A stretch of DNA of 64,000 nucleotides from Streptomyces longwoodensis. GTDB taxonomy: Bacteria; Actinomycetota; Actinomycetes; Streptomycetales; Streptomycetaceae. The stretch covers positions 108,542-172,541 of the forward strand of contig NZ_KQ948559.1 in the NCBI RefSeq assembly GCF_001514125.1, given 5' to 3'. Made by a program: the position numbers and the translations under genes. The notes under the pieces were generated by a model. The model did no database searches. It was not told where the DNA came from and worked only from the letters and a program-made list of their open reading frames with translations. The first letter of the stretch is position 1, and each line of letters starts with the position of its first letter. Below are positions 33,517 to 43,134 of the stretch, piece by piece.

Positions 33517-36500
33517 TCAGCCGGCCGGCTGTTCCGTCGCCACCTGGATGAGCTGCTCCGCCTCCGCCCGGCGCGCCCGCACCGTCTCCTCGTCCCGGTC
33601 CCCGTCGTCGCCGTCCCCGGACGGGTCCCCGGCCACGGCGTCATACGCCGCCAGCACCGCACGCGCGCGTGCCGCCGCGTCGGACGGGCGGCCCAGGTCG
33701 GTCTCCAGCCAACCCGCGGCCAGTTCCGCGCCGGTCCGCGCGTGCAGCGCGGCGTCGCCCAGCGGAGCGAAGACGGCCACGGCCCGCGTCATCTGCGTCA
33801 GCGCCTCCTCCAGCGCGGCGCCGATCGACGCGTCGTCGTCGTCCTCCGCCACCGAGCGGGCGAGCAGGTCGCCGAACTGGCGGTGGGTGTGGCCCAGTTC
33901 CTCGACGAGCCGCTGCCGGGCCGCCACCGCCTCGGCCGCCTCCTGCGCGCTCCCGGCGCTCCCGGCGTCCGCGGGGTCCGCCGCGTCCAGGGCGCCCAGC
34001 GCGTCCGCGCACTCCTCGACCGCGTCGGCCATCAGCGTGCGCGCGGTCCCCGGCCCTTCCTGCGTGCGCAGCGCCAGCCACGCGCGGGCGCGCAGGGAGC
34101 GCACCAGGCCGTGCACGTTGCCCAGGGACCGCCACAGCTCACCGGCGCGCGCGTACGCCCGGTCCGCCTCGGCGGGCAGCCCCGCCTGGCCCAGGGACTC
34201 GGCGGCGAGGTGGGCGAGGGTGGCGTGGTCGTGCTGCTCGGGCCAGTGCCGGGCGATCTCGGCGGCCTGGAGCCGGCGTTCGGCGGCCTCCCGGTGCTCC
34301 CCGAGCTCGCTCAGGCAGTCCCCGAGCCACCACTGGGTCTGGACGACCGTGCCGTCGCCGTGCGTCTCGACGCCCAGGTCGGCGAGCGCCGACTCCAGGA
34401 CCTCGGCGGCCTCCGCCCAGCGGCCCCGGCGCACCAGGTGTCCGCCGAGCTGGTGCCGGGCCCAGGCGCCGAGCGTCGGGCCCTCGCCCGCCACGTCGGC
34501 CCAGTGGGCCGCCTCCAAGGCGTGCTCGGCGGCCTCGTCGGCCTGCCCCCGGCCCCCGACCACCTCGGCGAGCTGGAGGTGCAACTGCGCCCGCCCGACG
34601 GGCTCCAGGTGCTCGCCGCCGTGCTCCAGGGCCGCCCGCAGCGCCCGTTCCGCCCCGGCCGGGTCGCCCAGGTGGTGCGCCAGGGCGGCCAGCCGGGCCT
34701 CGTACTCCACCGCGAACCAGGGCAGGCCCGCCGCGACGAACTCCGCGGACGCCCGCGCGAACAGCTCCGCGCCGGTGCGGGGGTCCCCGGACCGGGTGGC
34801 CAGTTCGGCGAGCAGGGCGTGGCCCTCCGCGACCCGCGCGGCCAGCCGCACGTCGTCCTCCGCGCGGCCCTCGACGAGGGCCAGCACCTCCCGCGCGGCC
34901 GCCTCGGCGTCGGCGAGGACGCCGGGCGCCACCGGGCCCTCCGCCTCGTGCACGGGCCGCATGAGGACGCGGGCGCGGCTCATCAGCACCCCCGCCGTCT
35001 GGCGCAGCCCGGTGCCCCCGTCGGCGTACAGCGCGAGGACCCTGTCGTACGGCTCCGCGACCGCCGCGCGGGCCTCCTCCAGCTCACCGCCCAGCGCCCG
35101 GACGTACGCCGCACGCGCGCGGGCCGCCAGGGCCTCCCCGGGGTCGCCGGCCTGCTCGTACAGGGCGGCGGCCCGCTCGAAGGACGCGACGCCCTCGGGG
35201 CCCAGTGACATCCCCTCGTGGTCGGCGATCTCCGCCCGGTCGCGCGCGTCCAGCACCGTGCCCGCGGCGCCTTCCGCGTCCTCGGCGGCCCGGGCGACGG
35301 CGGCCCACGCCTCCACCGCGTGCGGCCGCAGCGCGTCCGACAGCTGCCGGGCCCGGGCCAGCAGCGCCGCCAGGTCGTCCGGCTCCCCGGCCGGCTCCGC
35401 CGGCGCGACGGGCACCGGAGCCGGAGCGACGGCGGCGGGCCGCGCCGCGCGCACGCCCAGCGGCAGCCGCTCCACCAGCGGGCGACGCGCCATCCGCTCG
35501 CGCAGCCGCTCGCTGACGTACGAGGTGCCGTTGCGCGCGTCGAAGCGGGCGGCCAGCGCCAGGGCCTCCCCGCGCGCGTGCGCCGACAGCTCGGCGGCCG
35601 TCCAGGTGCGCCCGGCCGGGCCCGGCACCGTCTGCCCGCCCAGCCCCCGCTCCACCAGCCGGTCCATCAGCAGGGCCACCACGCCTAGGAAGTCCAGCTT
35701 GCTCTGCGGCTGGCCGTCGTCCGTGAAGTACGCCGGGCGCTCCGCGAGCAGTTCGAGCCCCCGGGCCTCGTTGCCGGTCAGGGCGCAGAACTCCACGTGG
35801 TCGGCGTACGCGCCGCGCATGCTCTCCATCGCCCGCACCAGCCGGAAGCCCCGCAGGTGGTGCGCGCGGGCCTCCTCCACGCGGTCCAGGCGCAGCAGCG
35901 GCAGCAGCGACGACGCCAGCGCGGTGTGCGGCTCGTGCGCGCACGTGTACGCGCCCTCCAGCACCGGCCCCCACAGCTCCAGGGCCTCCTCGTCGCGGCC
36001 CAGCTCCGCGTGCCACCAGCCCTGCCCGTGCAGCTCGCACGCGTGGCAGTCGGCCATGGCGTCCCGGTCCGCCGCCAGCCAGGCGGCGAAGGCCCGCTCG
36101 GCGCGGGCCCGGTCCCCGATGTGCGCGGCGACGCTGAACTCCGCGCTGCGCAGCGCCCGTTCGGAGTGCCCGGCGAGCCGGTAGCGGTGCTCCATCTCGC
36201 CGAGCCACTTCTCGATCGAGGCGAGCGGGATGTGCGGCTGGTCCAGCATCCCCGCCGACATCCACTTGAACACCCAGTGCAGCGAGTGCGTCTCGTAGGC
36301 GTCGAAGTCCTCCGGGCGCTCGTCCCACATGCGCAGCAGCCGCGCGAAGGGGACGAACATCTTCGCCTTCTCGGAGCTGTAGTTGTAGACCTTCAGCTGG
36401 TGCCCGAGCGCCTCGATCACGGCGAGCGGTACGCCCAGCTTCTCGGCCTCGGCGAGCAGTTGCTCCGCGCGCGCGTTGCGGGCCGGCCCCTCCGGCTGCT

Positions 36501-36555
36501 CGGAGTTGTCCGCCATCGCCCGGCGGAGCGAGTCGAAGTCCGTGATCCCGCTCAT
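33517..36555 (-). CDS. Large TPR-like repeat protein paired with HSP90-like gene
   Basis: A 1012-residue soluble protein starting MSGITDFDSLRRAMADNSEQ. About 330 residues of helical repeats (AGHSERALRSAEFSV, HAELGRDEEALELWGPVLEG) are followed by a Pro/Ala-rich linker near 365-385, then long Ala/Glu/Arg-rich TPR-like repeats to the end (for example AADRAYARAGELWRSLGNVHG). No signal peptide or enzyme motif is seen. It overlaps the HSP90-like stop codon by four bases (ATGA), so the two proteins are probably made together. A role as co-chaperone or client scaffold is inferred only from that pairing. Confidence 0.85.
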   Translation of the reverse strand: MSGITDFDSLRRAMADNSEQPEGPARNARAEQLLAEAEKLGVPLAVIEALGHQLKVYNYSSEKAKMFVPFARLLRMWDERPEDFDAYETHSLHWVFKWMSAGMLDQPHIPLASIEKWLGEMEHRYRLAGHSERALRSAEFSVAAHIGDRARAERAFAAWLAADRDAMADCHACELHGQGWWHAELGRDEEALELWGPVLEGAYTCAHEPHTALASSLLPLLRLDRVEEARAHHLRGFRLVRAMESMRGAYADHVEFCALTGNEARGLELLAERPAYFTDDGQPQSKLDFLGVVALLMDRLVERGLGGQTVPGPAGRTWTAAELSAHARGEALALAARFDARNGTSYVSERLRERMARRPLVERLPLGVRAARPAAVAPAPVPVAPAEPAGEPDDLAALLARARQLSDALRPHAVEAWAAVARAAEDAEGAAGTVLDARDRAEIADHEGMSLGPEGVASFERAAALYEQAGDPGEALAARARAAYVRALGGELEEARAAVAEPYDRVLALYADGGTGLRQTAGVLMSRARVLMRPVHEAEGPVAPGVLADAEAAAREVLALVEGRAEDDVRLAARVAEGHALLAELATRSGDPRTGAELFARASAEFVAAGLPWFAVEYEARLAALAHHLGDPAGAERALRAALEHGGEHLEPVGRAQLHLQLAEVVGGRGQADEAAEHALEAAHWADVAGEGPTLGAWARHQLGGHLVRRGRWAEAAEVLESALADLGVETHGDGTVVQTQWWLGDCLSELGEHREAAERRLQAAEIARHWPEQHDHATLAHLAAESLGQAGLPAEADRAYARAGELWRSLGNVHGLVRSLRARAWLALRTQEGPGTARTLMADAVEECADALGALDAADPADAGSAGSAQEAAEAVAARQRLVEELGHTHRQFGDLLARSVAEDDDDASIGAALEEALTQMTRAVAVFAPLGDAALHARTGAELAAGWLETDLGRPSDAAARARAVLAAYDAVAGDPSGDGDDGDRDEETVRARRAEAEQLIQVATEQPAG

Positions 36556-38399
36556 CCGCGCCCCTCCTCGCCGTGGGTGGCCCACTCCAGCAGGCCGATG
36601 AACGCCCGGTTCAGCAGTGCCGAGTCCGCGGGCCTGAGCGGTCGTTGCGCCATCAGCAGCGCCTGTCCGTACAGCGACTCCGTCGCGGTGCCGATCAGTT
36701 CCGGCTCCGGCAGCGAACTGATGCGCCGCACCAGCGGGTTGAGGTGGTTGAGCACCAGGCGCGAGCGGGGCGCGCTGCCGCGCAGCGAGCCGAGGATGCC
36801 CGCCCACAGGTCGTCCGCCTGCGCCTCGGCCTGTGCCCGCGCCTGCTCGTGCCGGGCCGCCCGGTCGTCCAGGTGCAGCGCGGGCACCGACAGCGGGTGG
36901 AACGCCCGCAGCACCACGTCGCAGCCCAGCGGGTCCAGCGTGGCCCGCGCCGCCGCGAGGAACCCCGCCAGCGCCAGCTCTTCCGCCGGGTCCACGGCGT
37001 CCAGGTGCGCGGTCACCGTGTCCGCGTCCAGCTCGGCGACCACCGTGCCCGGCCGCACCGACGGCAGCGCCTCGACCAGTTCGCTGTCGTAGGTGTAGCC
37101 GCCGTTGATCACGCCGATGCCCTGCGCGGAGGCGATCGGCGCGACCTGGCGGTACTCCTCCACCGTGCGCGTGAAGTGCACGACGCGGTGGCGCTGGGCG
37201 AACTCCTCCAGTGACAGCCGCCCGTCCGTCGTCTCGAACGGCAGCCACGGCAGCATCGTGCGCAGCATCTCCGGGTCGTGCCGCGCCAGCGACTTCACGC
37301 CCAGGTGGTGCACCGCCAGGAACGCCTCCAGCCGCTCCGGGTCGCCCGCCGCGAGTCCGGTCAGCCAGGACCGGATCCGCTCGCCGAGCGCGTCCCGCAC
37401 GGCGGCCAGCGTCTCGTCCTCGTACAGCGCCTCGCGCGACGCGGTGGGCCGCAGGCTGTCGGTGTCCAGGACGCAGCGCACGAAGAACGCCCAGTCGGGC
37501 AGCAGCTGTTCGGCCCGCTCGGTGAGCAGCATGCCCTTCAGGTGCACCCGGTGCCCGGCGCGCTGGGCCGGACTGACCGCCGACGGCAGCACGTACGCCA
37601 CCCCGCGGATCCCGGCCACCGGCACCGACAGGTCGATCGAGTCCAGCGGCGTGAAGCCGAGCAGCCCCTGGCAGTGCCGGGCCAGCGCCACCCGTCGGTT
37701 CGCGGGCGAGGCGTACGGCCGGTCCCAGGGCGCGGGCAGGTCGGTGACCTCGTCCTCTCCCACCCGCACGTCGTACGGCAGCAGCGAGCCGAAGTCCCGC
37801 GCCAGCGACAGCACCCGCTCCGGCGCCAGCCACTCGGCGGCACCGGCCCGCGCCACCAGGTGCACGGTCGTACCGGGTTCGGGGCGGGCCTCGTCCGGGA
37901 GCGTGCGCACGGTGTACGAGCCGTCGTCGCGCGCCGTCCACTCCACCGGCGGCGCCTGCGGGGTCCGCGCGCTGCGGCTGACCACCCGGATCCGCTCGGC
38001 GACCACGAAGCAGGCCAGCAGCCCGATGCCGAACTGGCCGAGGAAGTCCGACCGCGCCTCCTGCAGGCCCTCGGCCCGCTTGGAGCTGCGTCCGATGGTC
38101 GCCAGCAGCTCGTGCACGTCGGACTCGGTCAGCCCGATCCCGGAGTCCTCCACGCGCAGCGCGGCACCGCCCGCGCCGTCCGCGCCGTTCGCGTACAGGC
38201 GCACCCGGGCCGGGGCACCGGGCTCCACGGCCCGCCGGGCGGTGACCGCGTCCACCGCGTTCTGCAGGAGCTCGCGCAGGTAGACCTTGGGACTGGAGTA
38301 GAGGTGATGGGAGAGCAGGTCCACCAGACCACGCAGGTCGACCTGGAACGTACGGGGCGGCTCGGGGGCCGGGGATGACTGTGAGGTCTGGGAGTCCAT
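36552..38399 (-). CDS. HSP90-family (HtpG-like) ATPase
   Basis: A 615-residue protein. The N-terminal GHKL ATPase retains the catalytic set of HSP90: YLRELLQNAVDAV with Glu43 and Asn47, Asp85 in VEDSGIGL, and GQFGIGLLACFVVAERI. The middle domain has the catalytic-Arg region PTASREALY and ends with a divergent C-terminus lacking MEEVD. Length equals HtpG (about 620), but the sequence is clearly divergent, so it is not called htpG. It heads an operon with the TPR protein, divergent from recG, and interrupts an otherwise conserved gene order. Confidence 0.88.
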   Translation of the reverse strand: MDSQTSQSSPAPEPPRTFQVDLRGLVDLLSHHLYSSPKVYLRELLQNAVDAVTARRAVEPGAPARVRLYANGADGAGGAALRVEDSGIGLTESDVHELLATIGRSSKRAEGLQEARSDFLGQFGIGLLACFVVAERIRVVSRSARTPQAPPVEWTARDDGSYTVRTLPDEARPEPGTTVHLVARAGAAEWLAPERVLSLARDFGSLLPYDVRVGEDEVTDLPAPWDRPYASPANRRVALARHCQGLLGFTPLDSIDLSVPVAGIRGVAYVLPSAVSPAQRAGHRVHLKGMLLTERAEQLLPDWAFFVRCVLDTDSLRPTASREALYEDETLAAVRDALGERIRSWLTGLAAGDPERLEAFLAVHHLGVKSLARHDPEMLRTMLPWLPFETTDGRLSLEEFAQRHRVVHFTRTVEEYRQVAPIASAQGIGVINGGYTYDSELVEALPSVRPGTVVAELDADTVTAHLDAVDPAEELALAGFLAAARATLDPLGCDVVLRAFHPLSVPALHLDDRAARHEQARAQAEAQADDLWAGILGSLRGSAPRSRLVLNHLNPLVRRISSLPEPELIGTATESLYGQALLMAQRPLRPADSALLNRAFIGLLEWATHGEEGRG

Positions 38400-38488
38400 C
38401 GTCGCTGCGCCGGTGGGGGGACTCGCGACGGCGCGGGGTCGGGCGGTCCCGGTGAGGCGGTGACCGCGGGGGATGGCCGGAGCGCGTC

Positions 38489-38518
38489 ATCCTAAGTCCC
38501 GAACGACGCGCCTGACCA
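38489..38518 (-). promoter_or_regulatory. Possible promoter of the HSP90-TPR operon
   Basis: On the minus strand TGGTCA (38513-38518) and TAGGAT (38489-38494) are 18 bases apart. On the plus strand CTGACC (38512-38517) and TATACG 17 bases later could serve recG, so the two promoters would share their -35 region. The -35 matches are weak. Confidence 0.35.
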
Positions 38519-38564
38519 GGGGTTTCGAGACACGTATACGGCGATGTCAGTGCGGTGGTGTGCA

Positions 38565-40781
38565 ATGGATCTCGTGCCCGCACTGGAACGACCCCTGAAG
38601 AACGTGCTCGGCGCCGCCACCGCGAAGGTGATGGCCGAGCACCTCGGCCTGCACACCGTCGGCGACCTCCTGCACCACTACCCGCGCCGGTACGAGGAGC
38701 GCGGCCAGCTCACCCACCTCGCCGACCTGCCCATGGACGAGCACGTGACCGTGGTCGCCCAGGTGGCCGACGCCCGCCTGCACACCTTCGCCTCCGCCCG
38801 GGCGCCCCGCGGCAAGGGGCAGCGCCTGGAGGTCACCATCACGGACGGCAGCGGCCGCCTCCAGCTGGTCTTCTTCGGCAACGGCGTGCACAAGCCGCAC
38901 AAGGAACTCCTGCCGGGCACCCGCGCGATGTTCGCCGGCAAGGTCTCCGTCTTCAACCGCCGCCTGCAACTCGCCCACCCTGCCTACGAGCTGCTGAACG
39001 GCGATCCTGATGAGCAGGGGGAGCCGGGGGAGGCGGTGGAGAGCTGGGCGGGCGCCCTGATCCCGCTGTACCCGGCCACCGCCAAGCTGGAGTCATGGAA
39101 GATCGGCAAGGCCGTGCAGACGGTGCTGCCCGGCGTGCAGGAGGCGCTCGACCCGCTGCCGGACGCCCTGCGCGAGGGCCGCGGCCTGGTCCCCCTGCCC
39201 GAGGCCCTGGTCAAGATCCACCGACCGCAGACCAAGGCCGACATCGCCGACGCCCGCGCCCGCCTGAAGTGGGACGAGGCGTTCGTCCTCCAGGTCGCCC
39301 TGGCCCGCCGCCGGCACACCGACGCCCAGCTCGCCGCCGTCCCGCGCGTGCCGCGCCCCGACGGCCTGCTGACCGCGTTCGACGAGCGGCTGCCCTTCAC
39401 CCTCACCGAGGGCCAGCAGCGGGTCTCCCGGGAGATCTTCGACGACCTGGCCACCGCGCACCCGATGCACCGGCTGCTGCAGGGCGAGGTCGGCAGCGGG
39501 AAGACCATGGTCGCCCTGCGGGCCATGCTCGCCGTGGTCGACGCCGGCGGGCAGGCCGCCCTGCTCGCCCCCACCGAGGTCCTGGCCCAGCAGCACCACC
39601 GCTCGGTCACCGAGATGATGGGCGAGCTCGCCGAGGGCGGGATGCTCGGCGGCTCCGAGCACGCCACCAAGGTCGTGCTGCTCACCGGGTCGATGGGCGC
39701 GGCCGCCCGCCGCCGGGCCCTGCTGGACCTCGTCACCGGCGAGGCCGGCATCGTCATCGGCACGCACGCGCTGATCGAGGACAAGGTCCAGTTCCACGAC
39801 CTGGGCCTGGTCGTCGTGGACGAACAGCACCGCTTCGGCGTCGAGCAGCGCGACGCCCTGCGCGGCAAGGGCAAGCAGCCCCCGCACCTGCTCGTGATGA
39901 CGGCCACGCCCATCCCGCGCACGGTCGCCATGACGGTCTTCGGCGACCTGGAGACCTCGGTCCTGGACCAGCTCCCGGCCGGCCGCTCGCCCATCGCCAG
40001 CCACGTCGTCCCGGCGGCCGACAAGCCCCACTTCCTGGCCCGCGCCTGGGAGCGGGTGCGCGAGGAGGTGGCGGCCGGCCACCAGGCGTACGTGGTGTGC
40101 CCCCGCATCGGCGACGAAGAGGAGGGCACGGCCAAGCGCCCACCGGCGGAGGACGACGCCGGGAAGCGGCCCCCGCTGGCCGTCCTGGACGTCGCCGACC
40201 AGCTCGCCAAGGGCCCGCTGCAGGGCCTGCGCGTCGAGGTGCTGCACGGCCGGATGGCACCCGACGACAAGGACGCCGTCATGCGCCGCTTCGCCGCGGG
40301 CGACGCCGACGTGCTGGTCGCCACCACCGTCATCGAGGTCGGCGTCAACGTCCCGAACGCCACCGCCATGGTGATCATGGACGCCGACCGCTTCGGCGTC
40401 TCCCAGCTCCACCAGCTGCGCGGCCGCGTCGGCCGTGGCGCGGCCCCCGGCGTGTGCCTCCTCGTCACCGAGATGCCGGAGGCGAGCCCGGCCCGCCAGC
40501 GGCTGGGCGCGGTCGCCGCCACGCTCGACGGCTTCGAGCTGTCCCGCATCGACCTCGAACAGCGCCGCGAGGGCGACGTCCTCGGCCAGGCCCAGTCCGG
40601 CTCCCGTTCCTCCCTGCGGGTGCTGGCGGTCATCGAGGACGAGGAGATCATCGCGGAGGCCCGCCAGGAGGCGACGGCCCTGGTGGCGGCCGACCCGGAG
40701 CTGACCGGCCTCCCCGGCCTGCGCACCGCGCTGGACGCCCTCCTGGACGAGGAGAGGGAGCAGTACCTGGAGAAGGGGTGA
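38565..40781 (+). CDS. recG: ATP-dependent DNA helicase RecG
   Basis: A 738-residue branch-migration helicase. The N-terminal OB-fold wedge domain (YPRRYEERGQLTHLADL) is followed by Walker A GEVGSGKT (about 307-314), the DEQHRFG box (about 418) and the TRG motif region QLRGRVGRG. It rescues stalled replication forks and processes Holliday junctions. ATG at 38565 (MDLVPALERPL) is preferred; an ATG 21 bases earlier is possible. Confidence 0.95.
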   Translation: MDLVPALERPLKNVLGAATAKVMAEHLGLHTVGDLLHHYPRRYEERGQLTHLADLPMDEHVTVVAQVADARLHTFASARAPRGKGQRLEVTITDGSGRLQLVFFGNGVHKPHKELLPGTRAMFAGKVSVFNRRLQLAHPAYELLNGDPDEQGEPGEAVESWAGALIPLYPATAKLESWKIGKAVQTVLPGVQEALDPLPDALREGRGLVPLPEALVKIHRPQTKADIADARARLKWDEAFVLQVALARRRHTDAQLAAVPRVPRPDGLLTAFDERLPFTLTEGQQRVSREIFDDLATAHPMHRLLQGEVGSGKTMVALRAMLAVVDAGGQAALLAPTEVLAQQHHRSVTEMMGELAEGGMLGGSEHATKVVLLTGSMGAAARRRALLDLVTGEAGIVIGTHALIEDKVQFHDLGLVVVDEQHRFGVEQRDALRGKGKQPPHLLVMTATPIPRTVAMTVFGDLETSVLDQLPAGRSPIASHVVPAADKPHFLARAWERVREEVAAGHQAYVVCPRIGDEEEGTAKRPPAEDDAGKRPPLAVLDVADQLAKGPLQGLRVEVLHGRMAPDDKDAVMRRFAAGDADVLVATTVIEVGVNVPNATAMVIMDADRFGVSQLHQLRGRVGRGAAPGVCLLVTEMPEASPARQRLGAVAATLDGFELSRIDLEQRREGDVLGQAQSGSRSSLRVLAVIEDEEIIAEARQEATALVAADPELTGLPGLRTALDALLDEEREQYLEKG

Positions 40782-40917
40782 GGAGAGTCGAGAACAGGGG
40801 TGCGGGACCTCGCCCCGCGGCCTCCCGGGGACGCGGGCGACCGCGCCACCGGCCACACTGGAACCCACAGCTGACCCAGGCAGGGAACCCCCGGCCGCCC
40901 ACCACCGAGGAAGCAAG

Positions 40918-41505
40918 ATGACCCGCGTGATCGCCGGCGCCGCCGGCGGCCGTCGACTGGCCGTCCCCCCGGGCAACGGCACCCGCCCCACCTCCGACCG
41001 CGCGCGCGAGGGTCTCTTCTCCACCTGGCAGTCCCTGCTGGGCGGCCCCCTGGACGGCGAGCGCGTCCTCGACCTGTACGCCGGCTCCGGCGCCGTCGGC
41101 CTGGAGGCGCTGTCCCGGGGCGCGGCCCACACCCTGCTCGTGGAGGCCGACGCCCGCGCCGCCCGCACCGTGCGGGAGAACGTGCGCGCGCTGGGCCTGC
41201 CGGGCGCCGAGGTCCGCGCGGGCAAGGCCGAGCAGGTCATCCGTACGGCGCCCCCGGCCGAGCCGTACGACCTGGTCTTCCTCGACCCCCCGTACGCCGT
41301 CACCGACGACGATCTTCGGGAGATCCTCCTCACACTCCGCTCGGAGGGCTGGCTCACGGCCGACGCGCTCGTCACCGTGGAGCGCAGCACCAGAGGTGGC
41401 GAATTCCGCTGGCCGGACGGCTTCGCGGCACTCCGGTCCCGTCGCTACGGCGAGGGAACGTTTTGGTACGGTCGCGCCGCCTCACCGTGCGAAGACGCAC
41501 GATGA
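40918..41505 (+). CDS. rsmD: 16S rRNA (guanine-966 N2)-methyltransferase
   Basis: A 195-residue SAM-dependent methyltransferase beginning MTRVIAGAAGGRRLAVPPG, with VLDLYAGSGAVGLEALSRGA and the catalytic DPPY in LVFLDPPYAV. It modifies G966 of 16S rRNA. The stop overlaps an upstream in-frame ATG of coaD. Confidence 0.92.
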   Translation: MTRVIAGAAGGRRLAVPPGNGTRPTSDRAREGLFSTWQSLLGGPLDGERVLDLYAGSGAVGLEALSRGAAHTLLVEADARAARTVRENVRALGLPGAEVRAGKAEQVIRTAPPAEPYDLVFLDPPYAVTDDDLREILLTLRSEGWLTADALVTVERSTRGGEFRWPDGFAALRSRRYGEGTFWYGRAASPCEDAR

Positions 41506-41531
41506 CCGGACCCGAGAGCGAGGGAACTCCA

Positions 41532-42011
41532 GTGCGCCGCGCCGTCTGTCCCGGATCGTTCGACCCGATCACCAACGGTCACCTCGACATCATCTCCCGT
41601 GCCTCACGCCTCTACGACGAGGTCTACGTCGCGGTGATGATCAACAAGTCCAAGAAGGGCCTGTTCGAGATCGACGAGCGGATCGGCCTGATACGCGAGG
41701 TCACCGCCGAGTACGGCAACGTGGTCGTGGAGTCCTTCCACGGACTCCTCGTCGACTACTGCAAGGAGCGGGACATCCCCGCCATCGTCAAGGGCCTCAG
41801 GGCGGTCAGCGACTTCGACTACGAGCTCCAGATGGCCCAGATGAACAACGGCCTCTCCGGCGTCGAAACGCTGTTCGTGCCCACCAACCCCACCTACAGC
41901 TTCCTGTCCTCCTCGCTGGTCAAGGAGGTCGCGACCTGGGGCGGCGACGTCTCCCACCTGGTCCCGCCGGCCGTCCTGACCGCCCTCGACGAGCGCCTGC
42001 GCGCGGACTGA
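41532..42011 (+). CDS. coaD: Phosphopantetheine adenylyltransferase
   Basis: A 159-residue enzyme of coenzyme A synthesis (4'-phosphopantetheine to dephospho-CoA). The nucleotidyltransferase signature is VCPGSFDPITNGHLDII and the C-terminal TYSFLSSSLVKEVA is typical. GTG at 41532 gives the usual family length and has GAGGGA upstream; an ATG at 41502 overlapping the rsmD stop would add ten unconserved residues. Confidence 0.95.
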   Translation: MRRAVCPGSFDPITNGHLDIISRASRLYDEVYVAVMINKSKKGLFEIDERIGLIREVTAEYGNVVVESFHGLLVDYCKERDIPAIVKGLRAVSDFDYELQMAQMNNGLSGVETLFVPTNPTYSFLSSSLVKEVATWGGDVSHLVPPAVLTALDERLRAD

Positions 42012-42069
42012 TGGGGCTACAGTCGTCCCGTCCGTCTCCATCACAGCTGTAGAGAGTGGCGAGCCCCCG

Positions 42070-43122
42070 GTGGACGTACAGAAGAAGCTCGACGAGATCG
42101 TGGCGGCGGTCTCCAGCGCCCGCTCGATGCCGATGTCGGCCTCGTGCGTGGTCAACCGCGCCGAACTGCTCTCCCTGCTGGAGGAGGTGCGCGCGGCGCT
42201 GCCCGACTCCCTCGCCCAGGCCCGGGAGCTGATCGGCGACCGCGAGCAGATGGTCGAGGAGGCCCGCCAGGAGGCCGAGCGGATCATCTCCCACGCGCAC
42301 GCCGAGCGCGGCTCGCTGATCTCCGACACCGAGGTCGCCCGCCGCTCCCAGGCCGAGGCCGACCGGATCCTCGCCGAGGCCCGCCAGGAGGCCGAGGAGA
42401 TCCGCGCCGAGGCCGACGAGTACGTCGACTCCAAGCTCGCCAACTTCGAGGTCGTCCTCACCAAGACGCTCGGCTCGGTCGGCCGCGGCCGCGAGAAGCT
42501 CCTCGGCACCGGCCCGGGCACCGACGAGAACGGCTACGAGGACGAGGACGCCCCCGAGCGCAGCCACGACCCCGAGGTCCTGCGCCGCGACGCCGACGCG
42601 TACGTGGACGCCAAGCTGGGCGCCTTCGAGGCGGTCCTCGCCAAGACCCTGGACGCGGTGGGCCGCGGCCGGCAGAAGCTGCACGGCCGGATCGCCACCG
42701 ACGACCTCGGCGCCCTCGCCGACGACACGACGACCTACCAGCACTCCTCGGACGCCGACTACCTCGCCGACCTGGCCGCCCTCGCGGAGCGGGACGCCCC
42801 GGCCGAGCAGCAGCAGGCGCAGCAGCCGTCGTACGACCAGCAGGGCGCGTACGCCTACCAGCAGCCGGACCCCTACGGCTACCCGCAGCAGCAGACCTAC
42901 GCCGGCCAGCAGGACCCCTACGGCTACCAGCAGGCCGACCCGTACGCCTACCAGGGCTACGACCCCCAGCACCCCGCCTACGACCACCAGCACCAGCAGC
43001 ACCAGGCCCAGCAGCCGGAGCAGGCGCAGCAGTCGTACGCGCTCGACGAGACCAGCCTGTTCGACACCGGCATGATCAGCGCCGAGCAGCTGCGCGCCTA
43101 CGAGCAGGGCCGCGGCCAGTAG
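42070..43122 (+). CDS. Coiled-coil cell-division protein (SepIVA/DivIVA-like)
   Basis: A 350-residue protein. Residues 1-60 resemble the start of mycobacterial SepIVA, found at the same locus between coaD and the DUF177 gene. A coiled coil (about 60-125) of AEADRILAEARQEAEEI-type repeats follows, then a second YVDAKLGAFEAVLAKTLDAV-like segment that duplicates YVDSKLANFEVVLTKTLGSV, and a 90-residue Gln/Tyr/Pro-rich tail (about 240-330). It probably acts in septum or cell-envelope assembly. The GTG start lacks a strong ribosome site. Confidence 0.8.
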   Translation: MDVQKKLDEIVAAVSSARSMPMSASCVVNRAELLSLLEEVRAALPDSLAQARELIGDREQMVEEARQEAERIISHAHAERGSLISDTEVARRSQAEADRILAEARQEAEEIRAEADEYVDSKLANFEVVLTKTLGSVGRGREKLLGTGPGTDENGYEDEDAPERSHDPEVLRRDADAYVDAKLGAFEAVLAKTLDAVGRGRQKLHGRIATDDLGALADDTTTYQHSSDADYLADLAALAERDAPAEQQQAQQPSYDQQGAYAYQQPDPYGYPQQQTYAGQQDPYGYQQADPYAYQGYDPQHPAYDHQHQQHQAQQPEQAQQSYALDETSLFDTGMISAEQLRAYEQGRGQ

Positions 43123-43134
43123 CGCGGCACCGGA

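Noticed and set aside
33517..38583. A single 1688-codon open frame on the minus strand
   Set aside because: Its first two thirds of extra length read a shifted frame through the HSP90-like gene; the true TPR gene starts at 36555 with an ATGA overlap.
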